A stretch of DNA of 64,000 bases from F23-D06 sp963620035. GTDB taxonomy: Bacteria > Bacteroidota > Bacteroidia > Bacteroidales > WCHB1-69. Shown piece after piece: positions 17,486 through 24,966 of the stretch; within the stretch, counting starts at the first letter, position 1, and every line of letters begins with the position of its first letter. The notes below the pieces were generated by a model that was given only the letters and a program-made list of their open reading frames with translations, was not told where the DNA came from and ran no database searches. Location of the stretch: NCBI GenBank assembly GCA_963620035.1, contig CAVEXN010000004.1, positions 48,348-112,347 of the forward strand, in the 5' to 3' direction. The translations under genes and the position numbers were made by a program.

Positions 17486-17560
17486 GGGAGCTTAGCTCAG
17501 TTGGTTCAGAGCATCTGCCTTACAAGCAGAGGGTCACTAGTTCGAATCTAGTAGTTCCCA
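17486..17560 (+). tRNA. tRNA-Val (anticodon TAC)
   Basis: The 75-base gene folds as a complete cloverleaf. Acceptor arms GGGAGCT/AGTTCCC include one G-U pair. The D stem is GCTC/GAGC. The anticodon stem TCTGC/GCAGA frames the loop CTTACAA (anticodon TAC, valine). A 5-base variable loop follows, then T stem ACTAG/CTAGT with loop TTCGAAT. The discriminator is A. CCA is not encoded. Confidence 0.97.
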
Positions 17561-17567
17561 CAGCCGG

Positions 17568-17600
17568 AAAAACGGGAATAACATGTTCCTGTTTTTTTTT
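17568..17600 (+). terminator. Intrinsic terminator after tRNA-Val
   Basis: AAAAACGGGAA and TTCCTGTTTTT form an 11 bp stem with one G-T pair around a 7-base loop, running into a T tract. It starts 8 bases after the tRNA. Confidence 0.8.
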
Positions 17601-17667
17601 GTACCAGAGAATGCAGTCCTTTTGATTTCCGTCCCCGGTTTCAAATCCATCCATTGTTTATTTTTCC

Positions 17668-17675
17668 TATTTTTG
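17668..17675 (+). promoter_or_regulatory. -7 promoter element for the PAS-rlmB-MiaA operon
   Basis: TATTTTTG, 38 bp upstream of the PAS gene ATG; the following three genes overlap each other and presumably share it. Confidence 0.6.
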
Positions 17676-17712
17676 CAAGCTGTTTTTCAGAAAAAGATAA
17701 CATATACTTATT

Positions 17713-18066
17713 ATGCTCAAATATTTCAAAGAGACCCCCTACTCGGTCACGATATGCGACAAAGAGGGCACTATCCTGGAGATGAACGAACGTTCCATCG
17801 CCACATTCTGTAAAGACGGAAAGTCTAAAGTCGGCGACAGCCTGTTGGCATGTCACCCGGAGCCGGCACGCACCAAACTGCTCAACTTGCTGGAGAACCA
17901 CGAAGTAAATGCTTATACCATCGAGAAAAACGGCATCAAGAAGATGATTTACCAGACACCCTGGTTCGAGAACGGCGAATTTGCCGGATACATAGAACTC
18001 TCTATGGAACTGCCTGATGCCATGCCGCACTATGTGCGTGCCACAAACAAACAACCAAAGAAATGA
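17713..18066 (+). CDS. PAS-domain small protein
   Basis: This 117-residue protein is essentially one PAS domain: YSVTICDKEGTILEMNERSIATF at the N-terminus, a central helix, and a C-terminal sheet with IYQTPWFENGEFAGYIELSMEL. The order and spacing match compact PAS modules found in Bacteroidota as stand-alone proteins. There is no output domain, so it may sense a ligand and act through a partner. Its stop overlaps the rlmB ATG (ATGA), so the two are translationally coupled. Confidence 0.7.
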   Translation: MLKYFKETPYSVTICDKEGTILEMNERSIATFCKDGKSKVGDSLLACHPEPARTKLLNLLENHEVNAYTIEKNGIKKMIYQTPWFENGEFAGYIELSMELPDAMPHYVRATNKQPKK

Positions 18067-18878
18067 ACATCAAGGAATATTCCGGGGCTCGCAGAGAAAA
18101 GCCATTATCTGTTCACCGAAGAACAGAGTCAGACAACAATGCCGCACTCGTTTATGGGATGCGCCCCATCCTTGAAGCCGTCGAGAGCGGCAAGACCATC
18201 GACAAAGTACTGTTTCAAAAAGGGTTGCAAGGAGAATTGTTCAAAGAACTGTTCTATGTGGTGAGACAGCATAAGATACCGTTCCAGTATGTGCCCGCAG
18301 AGAAACTGAACCGGCTTACGCGCCAGAACCATCAAGGGGTTGCAGCATTCCTGTCTGCCATCGAATACGATGACATCTTCAGCATCGTGCCCGGTCTGTT
18401 CGAGGAGGGCAAGACGCCGTTCTTGCTGCTGCTCGACAAAATCACCGACGTGCGCAACGTGGGCGCCATCGCCCGTTCTGCGGAATGTGCCGGTGCGGAT
18501 GCCATCATCATACCACTCAACGGCGGCGCACAACTCAACGAAGATGCCGTCAAGAGTTCGGCAGGCGCACTGCACAAGATACCCGTATGCCGCCATTCCA
18601 ACCTTGTAGAGGTCATCAAATACCTTCAGGATTCGGGCATCGAGGTTGTAGGTGTCACAGAGAAGGCTAACCATGCCCTATACAACAAAGACTTCACCGG
18701 GCCGGTGTGCCTGGTCATGGGAAATGAGTATGAGGGCATCGCCTGGGACTATCTGCGGCTATGCAACGACACCGTCATCATTCCGATGATGGGCACGATC
18801 CGCTCACTCAACGTGTCAGTTGCCACAGGCATCGCCCTTTTTGAAGTGGTGAAACAGCGCAATCCTTCCGGCAAATGA
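18063..18878 (+). CDS. rlmB: 23S rRNA 2'-O-ribose methyltransferase, RlmB/TrmH family (SpoU)
   Basis: The 271-residue protein has an N-terminal SpoU substrate-binding domain (VYGMRPILEAVESGKTIDKVLF) and a C-terminal trefoil-knot SAM domain with the three motifs: DKITDVRNVGAIARSAECAG, CLVMGNEYEGI and IIPMMGTIRSLNVSVATGIALFE. These fit RlmB, which methylates G2251 of 23S rRNA. The first 25 residues are an extra polar extension before the family core; the start is set by the ATGA overlap with the PAS gene. Other TrmH-family substrates cannot be excluded. Confidence 0.88.
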   Translation: MNIKEYSGARREKPLSVHRRTESDNNAALVYGMRPILEAVESGKTIDKVLFQKGLQGELFKELFYVVRQHKIPFQYVPAEKLNRLTRQNHQGVAAFLSAIEYDDIFSIVPGLFEEGKTPFLLLLDKITDVRNVGAIARSAECAGADAIIIPLNGGAQLNEDAVKSSAGALHKIPVCRHSNLVEVIKYLQDSGIEVVGVTEKANHALYNKDFTGPVCLVMGNEYEGIAWDYLRLCNDTVIIPMMGTIRSLNVSVATGIALFEVVKQRNPSGK

Positions 18879-19384
18879 AAAGAATCGGCATTCTTTCTGA
18901 CACGCACGGCTACCTGCACCCCAAGGCTTACGACTTCTTCAAAGGGTGTGACGAGGTCTGGCATGCCGGCGACATCGCCGGCGACACGATCCTTGACGAA
19001 TTGCGGCTCATAGCCCCGACCGTTCGTGCCGTATATGGAAACTGCGACGGCTGGGACCTGCGTTCAGAACTCACCGAGAACCTTGTATTCCGCTGCGAGG
19101 GGCACACCGTAGCCATGCGGCACATTGCAGGACATCCGGGCAAGTACGCACCCGAAACCCTGCGGCTGATCCTAACGGCGGCTCCCTCCATTCTTGTCGG
19201 CGGACATTCGCACATCCTGCGGATACAGTATGACACCCCACACAAGTTGCTGTTCATAAATCCAGGTGCGGCAGGACGTTACGGAATACATACCCGTCTC
19301 ACGATGTTGCGGCTTACCCTCAACGGCAAAGACATCTCGAACCCAGAAATCTACGACGAACCTAAACAGCAGCCCCTGAAATGA
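18875..19384 (+). CDS. YfcE/MJ0936-type metallophosphoesterase
   Basis: The 169-residue protein starts RIGILSDTHGYL with the first metal motif D-x-H. HAGDIAGD, then VYGNCDGWD (GN[CH]D), then GHSHILR complete the calcineurin-like phosphoesterase set. It is a small cytoplasmic phosphodiesterase; the substrate is unknown. It is coupled by ATGA overlaps to rlmB upstream and the MiaA-like gene downstream. Confidence 0.9.
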   Translation: MKRIGILSDTHGYLHPKAYDFFKGCDEVWHAGDIAGDTILDELRLIAPTVRAVYGNCDGWDLRSELTENLVFRCEGHTVAMRHIAGHPGKYAPETLRLILTAAPSILVGGHSHILRIQYDTPHKLLFINPGAAGRYGIHTRLTMLRLTLNGKDISNPEIYDEPKQQPLK

Positions 19385-20145
19385 CCGAGAACTCAAAGCC
19401 TGTCATTACCATATTAGGACCAACCGCCACGGGAAAGACGCATTTGGCCGTGCGGATAGCCGCAGAGTTGGATGGGGAAATCGTCAGTGCCGACTCCAGG
19501 CAGGTATACCGCCGGATGGACATCGGCACCGGAAAGGACATCACAGAATACTGCCTTGATGGGGGAAACGTGCCTTACCACCTCATTGACATTGTAGAGC
19601 CCGGCGTCAAATACAACGTTTACCAATTCCAGCAGGCAGCATTCAGTGCCATACAGGACATTCGGGACCGCGGGCGGCAGGTTGTCCTTTGCGGCGGCAG
19701 CGGCATGTACATCGAAGCCGTGCTGCAAGGCTACCGTTTCAAGTTCCAGGAAGAGCGGCAGATACTTTCCGACCCTCTCCATTCTGTCATCTTCGGGCTT
19801 CGGGGCGAACGCAGCCTGATACGCAGCCGCATCACGCAAAGGCTGCATGCCAGGCTGAAGGCGGGATTGGTGGAAGAGGTGCAGGCACTGCTCGACTCCG
19901 GCACGACGGCAGAACAACTGATAAGATACGGCCTCGAATACAAGTTCGTGACCCTCTACCTGCTCGGGGAACTCGACTATGAGGACATGACAGAGCAACT
20001 GAACATCGCCATCCACCAGTTCTCGAAAAGGCAGATGACCTGGTTCAGACGTATGGAACGGCTCAGTTTCGACATCTGCTGGCTCGACATTGCCCGTACG
20101 GAAGAGGAGAACATGGCCGAAATACGCCGCCGCCTCGCCTATTGA
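19381..20145 (+). CDS. Short MiaA-like isopentenyltransferase lacking the insertion (tRNA-binding) arm
   Basis: The N-terminal half is clearly MiaA-type: ILGPTATGKTHLA (P-loop, residues 10-20), EIVSADSRQVYRRMDIGTGK, PYHLIDIVEPGVKYNVYQFQQ and VVLCGGSGMYIEAVL. At 254 residues it is about 50-60 shorter than usual. The gap falls right after GSGMYIEAVLQGY, where the helical insertion (swinging-arm) domain that grips the tRNA anticodon loop normally begins. The C-terminal part (EEVQALLDSGT, IRYGLEYKFV, QFSKRQMTWFRR) is kept. It might use a different acceptor or another tRNA-binding mode (inference). The start overlaps the phosphoesterase stop. Confidence 0.75.
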   Translation: MTENSKPVITILGPTATGKTHLAVRIAAELDGEIVSADSRQVYRRMDIGTGKDITEYCLDGGNVPYHLIDIVEPGVKYNVYQFQQAAFSAIQDIRDRGRQVVLCGGSGMYIEAVLQGYRFKFQEERQILSDPLHSVIFGLRGERSLIRSRITQRLHARLKAGLVEEVQALLDSGTTAEQLIRYGLEYKFVTLYLLGELDYEDMTEQLNIAIHQFSKRQMTWFRRMERLSFDICWLDIARTEEENMAEIRRRLAY

Positions 20146-20191
20146 GCATTGACGCCCAAAAACAGCGTCGTCCGAACGTCCAAAAAATTCG

Positions 20192-20199
20192 TATTTTTG
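20192..20199 (+). promoter_or_regulatory. -7 promoter element for rbfA-permease-porZ-recO
   Basis: TATTTTTG, 27 bp upstream of the ATG at 20226. It overlaps the frame that opens at 20142 and so argues for the later rbfA start. Confidence 0.6.
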
Positions 20200-20225
20200 C
20201 CCCTCAATTTATTTCCAGACTTGTA

Positions 20226-20561
20226 ATGAACACAACAAGACAACACAAAATAGCAACTTTGTTGCAGAAAGAGCTGGCCGACCTGTTCCTGCACGACAGC
20301 AAAGACATCTATCACTGCATGATCACCGTGACCCAAACCACCGTCACCACCGACCTTTCCATAGCGAGAGCCTACTTGAGCATTTATATGGTTCAGGACA
20401 AAGACGCGGTTATCGCCGCCGTCAGGGCCAACACGAAAGACATCCGTTTCCGGCTCGGCCAGAAAATCAAAAACCAGCTCCGTGTAGTTCCCCAATTGGA
20501 ATTCTTCATCGACGACACCCTCGACTATATGGAGAACATCGAAAAACTGCTTAAACAATAG
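20226..20561 (+). CDS. rbfA: Ribosome-binding factor A
   Basis: Starting at the ATG at 20226 gives 111 residues. RbfA binds the 30S subunit during 16S rRNA 5'-end maturation. The N-terminus (TRQHKIATLLQKELADLF), the middle ITVTQTTVTTDLSIARAYLSIY and the C-terminus LRVVPQLEFFIDDTLDYMENIEKLL match the RbfA KH-type fold. The longer frame from 20142 adds 28 residues unlike the family. Confidence 0.9.
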   Translation: MNTTRQHKIATLLQKELADLFLHDSKDIYHCMITVTQTTVTTDLSIARAYLSIYMVQDKDAVIAAVRANTKDIRFRLGQKIKNQLRVVPQLEFFIDDTLDYMENIEKLLKQ

Positions 20562-20563
20562 CC

Positions 20564-21808
20564 TTGAAAAACACTTCCCGTGCCACGGCTCTTTTCTTGG
20601 CATTGAGATACCTGTTCTCAAAGAAGAAGCACAACATCATCAATGTCATTTCCATAGTTTCTATGACAGGCATTGCCGTCAGCAGCGCCGCATTGGTCAT
20701 CGTGCTTTCCGTGTTCAACGGAATGGAAGAGATCATCGGAGGGTGGTTCAACGCATTCAACCCTGACTTGGAGATCACGCTCGTAGAGGGCAAGTCTTTC
20801 AGCACCGACAGCTTCCCTGAAGCGGCAGTTGCCGCCTTGCCCGGCGTGGCAAATGTCACGGAAATCGTGAGCGACCTTGCACTCGTCACCTACAAAGACC
20901 GACAGGAACTCCTTTTCATCAAGGGGATAGACAACGGTTATGTGGCCCGCAACGGATACGGCAAGTTACTCATTGACGGGCAGTTCAGAGACTATCTAGG
21001 CGAACAGCCTTGTGCCGCCATAGGTTCCATAGCAGCCGGGCAGCTGCAAATCAGGCTCGACGGTTATGACCTCCTTAAAGTCCATTATCCCAAACGCACC
21101 AAAAAGAACTTTTCCGATCCTGCGAACTCGTTCAACACGCTCTACCTGTTCCCTACCGGCGTGTTCACCACCAACACGGCCAACGACGAGACCTATCTGC
21201 TGGCGCCTATCGACTTCGTGCGGAATCTTATGCAGTATGAAGGGCAAGCCACCTCCATCGAGGTGAAACTCGACGGCAGTGTCACTTCGGCAGCCTGCCA
21301 GAAACGAATACAAGAGACCGTCGGGGCGCAGTACCGTGTCCGCGACAAGTACCAGCAAGAGGAATCGCTGTTCAAGACCATGCAGTCTGAAAAGTTAGTC
21401 ATATACATCATCCTCACATTCATCCTTTTGGTGGCGGCTTTCAACATCACAGGGTCTTTGGGCATGCTCATCCTCGAAAAGAAGACCGACCTTGCCGTGC
21501 TCTGCACTCTGGGTGCCGATACTTCGCTGATCAGGCGCATCTTCATCTACGAGGGCATACTCATCTCCTTCATCGGAGGAACGTGCGGACTGCTGCTCGG
21601 CACAGTGATATGCTTAATCCAGCAACATTTCCACCTGATCACGCTCGGCAACGGCGGCAACTACATCATCCCATACTATCCTGTGCAGTTGGAAATCACG
21701 GACTTCGCGGCAGTCGGCGGCATCTTGCTGCTGATAAGCCTGATGACCTCGTTCATACCTGTTTTCAACATCCGAAAAATAACCCTTAAAGGCAACCGAG
21801 ACTTATGA
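20564..21808 (+). CDS. FtsX/LolC-LolE-like ABC transporter permease
   Basis: The 414-residue protein starts at a TTG two bases after the rbfA stop, as no ATG is available near the conserved N-terminus FLALRYLFSKKKHNIINVISIVS. The topology is one N-terminal helix (about 25-50), a large periplasmic MacB-like domain, then three C-terminal helices (about 275-300, 320-345 and 370-395), as in lipoprotein-releasing permeases. The ATPase subunit is not in the window. The 3' end overlaps porZ (ATGA). It probably supports lipoprotein or envelope transport. Confidence 0.85.
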   Translation: MKNTSRATALFLALRYLFSKKKHNIINVISIVSMTGIAVSSAALVIVLSVFNGMEEIIGGWFNAFNPDLEITLVEGKSFSTDSFPEAAVAALPGVANVTEIVSDLALVTYKDRQELLFIKGIDNGYVARNGYGKLLIDGQFRDYLGEQPCAAIGSIAAGQLQIRLDGYDLLKVHYPKRTKKNFSDPANSFNTLYLFPTGVFTTNTANDETYLLAPIDFVRNLMQYEGQATSIEVKLDGSVTSAACQKRIQETVGAQYRVRDKYQQEESLFKTMQSEKLVIYIILTFILLVAAFNITGSLGMLILEKKTDLAVLCTLGADTSLIRRIFIYEGILISFIGGTCGLLLGTVICLIQQHFHLITLGNGGNYIIPYYPVQLEITDFAAVGGILLLISLMTSFIPVFNIRKITLKGNRDL

Positions 21809-24168
21809 AAACAAGAACTGCGCTTTTCTGCTTCTTTTTTTTCGCGTTCTGCACGGCACTGCGGGCGCAAATACCCATCGGCACATTCAGGGGACACGTG
21901 CCGCTCCATTCATTCCATTCCGTAGCAGCCGCCGACGATTACATCTATGCAGCCGCCGACAACGGGCTGATGTTCCTCGAAAAGAGCACCGCCGACAGCG
22001 AACAGCCCGAAATCTCTTCGTGGACGAAAGTGGAGGGACTTTCTGACATTGACCTCTCCGACATCTGTTACGACAAGGCACACAAGACATTGATAGTGGG
22101 GTACCGGAACGGGAATCTCGACTTCATCCAAGACGACAAAGTGTACAACGTCAGCGATGTCAAGAACAAACAGATCACGGGTTCAAAACAGCTTTCCAGC
22201 ATACGCATTTACGGGGATGTCGCCTTTCTGGTCTATCCGTTCGGCATCGTGACGGTTGACCTCAACACCTTTCTGATAGCAGACTCCTGGTTCACCAAGC
22301 GCGGCGGCGTACAGTTCAAGGCCAACGACATAGCCATATCGGACGACAAGTACTATCTGGCCACAGACAGCGGGCTTTTCAGCATACGCAAAGAACTAAG
22401 CTACGTCGCGAATTTCCAGGAGTGGCAGAACGAGATCGGTGGCGGCGAGTTTGACCATCTGCTCTGTTTCGGCGGCAAGGTCATTGCCTCCAAGAACTGC
22501 AACGGCGGCATCATCTCTGCCGAACTTCACGACACGCTGTATGTGCTTGACGGCGGCGAGTGGCTGCCCACCACGTTGACTTTTGAAGACGTGCGTTCGC
22601 TGAACTGCAACGACAAGGAGATGATTGTAGGTAATTGGGACTATGCCGAGACCTTTGACACAGAACTGCGGCGCACTTTCAAAGCCACCTGGTATCAAGA
22701 CGACGGCTCCTATTCAAACCTACAAGAAGCCGTTTTGGACGGAGACCTCCTCTGGGCGGCCGACAAGACATACGGGCTTATTCTTTACAACCGTCCTTTT
22801 TTCTACCATAAATTCTTCGTCTCCAACGGTCCGGACTGCTACAACGCAGAAAGTATGGCCAGCCTTAACGGTCTTGTCGCGGTAGTGCCGGGGTCGCGCA
22901 AGGCCACCACCGCATACACCCCGGGCTACGAAAGTCCGCGCCTCAGCTGGTTCGTGAACCAGAGTTGGGAATGCAACACGGCCGGCTTCCTCGCTCTCGA
23001 CCCCGAAGCGCGAGACCTCACGAACATCGCCATCAACCCCTTGAACGACCGCGAGTGGTACATTGCCTCTTGGGGATCCGGGCTCTTCAAGTGTGTCGAC
23101 AATCAAGTAGTTGCACACTACACAGCCGCCAACAGCCCGCTCGACTCCACCGAACAGGGCAATACATTCGTCTCCGGGCTTGCTTTCGACGGCAAAGGCA
23201 ACCTTTGGATAACCAACAGCCATTGCGCCAAAATGCTCAAAATGCTTGAGCCCGACGGCACCTGGCATTCCTACAACATCGGTTCCGGCGTACACACCTC
23301 TTCGGCCGTAGGCGTCATCGCTGAAAACCTGATCGTTGACTCCAGAGGTTACAAGTGGGTGACCTTTCCGCGAGACGACAGCTTCAACAAATACAGGCTT
23401 GTCGCTTTTTTCGAAAGCGGCACTTACGACCACACGGGCGACGACAAGTTCGCCCGTGTGGACATGAACGCATCCGCAAGGGTCAACTCTTCAACCGTCG
23501 GCTGCATTGCTGAAGACCTGGAGGGCGAAATCTGGATCGGCACCGACAAAGGCATCAAAGTCATCTACTACCCGTCCAACGTATTCAGCGGCACCGCACG
23601 CCCCAACAACATCTTGCTGGAACAGGACGGATATGTGTCGATCCTGCTTGAAAACGAAACCGTCACTGCAATAGCCGTTGACGGAGCGAACCGCAAATGG
23701 ATCGGCACCCGCAAGGCCGGCGTGTTTCTGATGAGCCAGGACGGACAGAAGCAACTGCTGCATTTCACCGCCGAAGACAACCCTCTGTTCTCAAACCAGA
23801 TAAACTGCATCGCCATAAACGACTTGAGCGGAGAAGTGTTCTTCGGAACAGACAAAGGAATTGTTAGCTATCAAGGCGAGGCCACCAAGGGCGGCGACAC
23901 TTACAGCGACCTCCTGGTCTATCCTAACCCCGTACGGCACGGCTACACCGGCCCCGTTGCCGTGAAAGGGCTCAAGACAGAATCCTTATGCAAAATCACC
24001 GACAGCTCCGGGCGGTTGGTATGGCAAGGGTACAGCAAAGGCGGGCAACTCGTATGGTATGGCAAAGACCACTACGGAAACCGCCCTGCCACAGGCATTT
24101 ACTATGTCATGGCCTCTGACGAAGAGGGCAAAGAGAGCATTGTGGCAAAGTTCCTGTTCATCAACTGA
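21805..24168 (+). CDS. porZ: T9SS-associated surface protein PorZ (two beta-propellers, C-terminal sorting domain)
   Basis: The 787-residue protein begins with a signal peptide (LFCFFFFAFCTALRAQ). It has repeated propeller blades of the two-component-regulator type (YIYAAADNGLMFL, LWAADKTYGLILYN, EIWIGTDKGIKVIYY, RKWIGTRKAGVFLM, VFFGTDKGIVSYQ). A final 80-residue sorting domain runs from YPNPVRHGY to ATGIYYVMA, ending in VAKFLFIN. PorZ of Porphyromonas belongs to the surface attachment complex of the type IX secretion system and hands A-LPS to cargo. The neighbours (LolC/E-like permease gene upstream, recO downstream) match the usual Bacteroidales order. Confidence 0.88.
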   Translation: MKTRTALFCFFFFAFCTALRAQIPIGTFRGHVPLHSFHSVAAADDYIYAAADNGLMFLEKSTADSEQPEISSWTKVEGLSDIDLSDICYDKAHKTLIVGYRNGNLDFIQDDKVYNVSDVKNKQITGSKQLSSIRIYGDVAFLVYPFGIVTVDLNTFLIADSWFTKRGGVQFKANDIAISDDKYYLATDSGLFSIRKELSYVANFQEWQNEIGGGEFDHLLCFGGKVIASKNCNGGIISAELHDTLYVLDGGEWLPTTLTFEDVRSLNCNDKEMIVGNWDYAETFDTELRRTFKATWYQDDGSYSNLQEAVLDGDLLWAADKTYGLILYNRPFFYHKFFVSNGPDCYNAESMASLNGLVAVVPGSRKATTAYTPGYESPRLSWFVNQSWECNTAGFLALDPEARDLTNIAINPLNDREWYIASWGSGLFKCVDNQVVAHYTAANSPLDSTEQGNTFVSGLAFDGKGNLWITNSHCAKMLKMLEPDGTWHSYNIGSGVHTSSAVGVIAENLIVDSRGYKWVTFPRDDSFNKYRLVAFFESGTYDHTGDDKFARVDMNASARVNSSTVGCIAEDLEGEIWIGTDKGIKVIYYPSNVFSGTARPNNILLEQDGYVSILLENETVTAIAVDGANRKWIGTRKAGVFLMSQDGQKQLLHFTAEDNPLFSNQINCIAINDLSGEVFFGTDKGIVSYQGEATKGGDTYSDLLVYPNPVRHGYTGPVAVKGLKTESLCKITDSSGRLVWQGYSKGGQLVWYGKDHYGNRPATGIYYVMASDEEGKESIVAKFLFIN

Positions 24169-24175
24169 TGCCGGC

Positions 24176-24895
24176 ATGGATATCTCAACCCCAGGCATCG
24201 TGTTGCGCACCATGCGCTATTCCGACACCTCACTTATCGTGAAAATCTACACGGAAGCACAAGGCACGCAGTCGTTCATCGTAAAAAACGCCTTTTCAAA
24301 GAAAAACCGGACAAAAGCCTCTCTATTCTCGCCGCTGGCCATCGTACACATCACCTACTGCGACCATAACGACGGCCGGCTCAAGCACATCAAAGACATC
24401 ATTCGCAAAGACAGTCCCGCCTGTGCCGGCTTCAGCCCCGTGAGAAACGCAATTGTTCTCTTCTGCAACGAAGTGCTATACAAACTGCTCTTCGACACGG
24501 GCCCGGATGCACAGCTTTACGGCTTCCTTGAAACTGAAATCAAACAAATCAACGGAACTGAACATTTCCAATCCGACTTTCCCGCACGCTTTCTGCTACG
24601 GTTGAGCGCCATGTTAGGATTTTGTCCGGAAAACAACTGCGACGAGACAACGTGCCATTTCTCCTTGACCGAAAGCAGGTTTGTGAAACACTCCATCAAC
24701 AGCCAAAACGAACTTCCCGTGGCGGAAAGCCGCTATTTGTCGCATCTTCTCAACCAAGAGAACACGGAATATGCCGACAGGACCATACGCAACAGTCTTC
24801 TGCGTTCCCTCATCGAATATTTCAAGATACACAACGAACAGATCCATGAAATAGGGTCGGCAGAGATACTCGCCGCAGTGCTGCATCAGGATTGA
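24176..24895 (+). CDS. recO: DNA repair protein RecO
   Basis: Starting at the ATG at 24176 (MDISTPGIVLRTMRYSD) gives 239 residues. An N-terminal OB-fold is followed by a helical domain. The cysteines in FCPENNCDETTCHFSL lie where the zinc finger of RecO is found, partly degenerate. RecO loads RecA with RecF and RecR. The upstream in-frame extension to 24059 overlaps porZ and is not family-like. The gene begins 7 bp after porZ. Confidence 0.88.
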   Translation: MDISTPGIVLRTMRYSDTSLIVKIYTEAQGTQSFIVKNAFSKKNRTKASLFSPLAIVHITYCDHNDGRLKHIKDIIRKDSPACAGFSPVRNAIVLFCNEVLYKLLFDTGPDAQLYGFLETEIKQINGTEHFQSDFPARFLLRLSAMLGFCPENNCDETTCHFSLTESRFVKHSINSQNELPVAESRYLSHLLNQENTEYADRTIRNSLLRSLIEYFKIHNEQIHEIGSAEILAAVLHQD

Positions 24896-24906
24896 GCCTT
24901 TTTTTG

Positions 24907-24914
24907 TATTTTTG
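24907..24914 (+). promoter_or_regulatory. -7 promoter element for the aryl-polyene-like operon
   Basis: TATTTTTG lies 52 bp upstream of the ammonia-lyase ATG, just after the recO stop. It is the only clear box before eight tightly spaced genes. Confidence 0.65.
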
Positions 24915-24966
24915 CACCTTTGGAACATAATCTATGGTTTAATTCTAAAAAAAGCATCGGCATTTT

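Noticed and set aside
22720..23433. 237-codon leftward frame opposite porZ
   Set aside because: Shadow of the PorZ propeller repeats on the other strand, without recognisable protein features.
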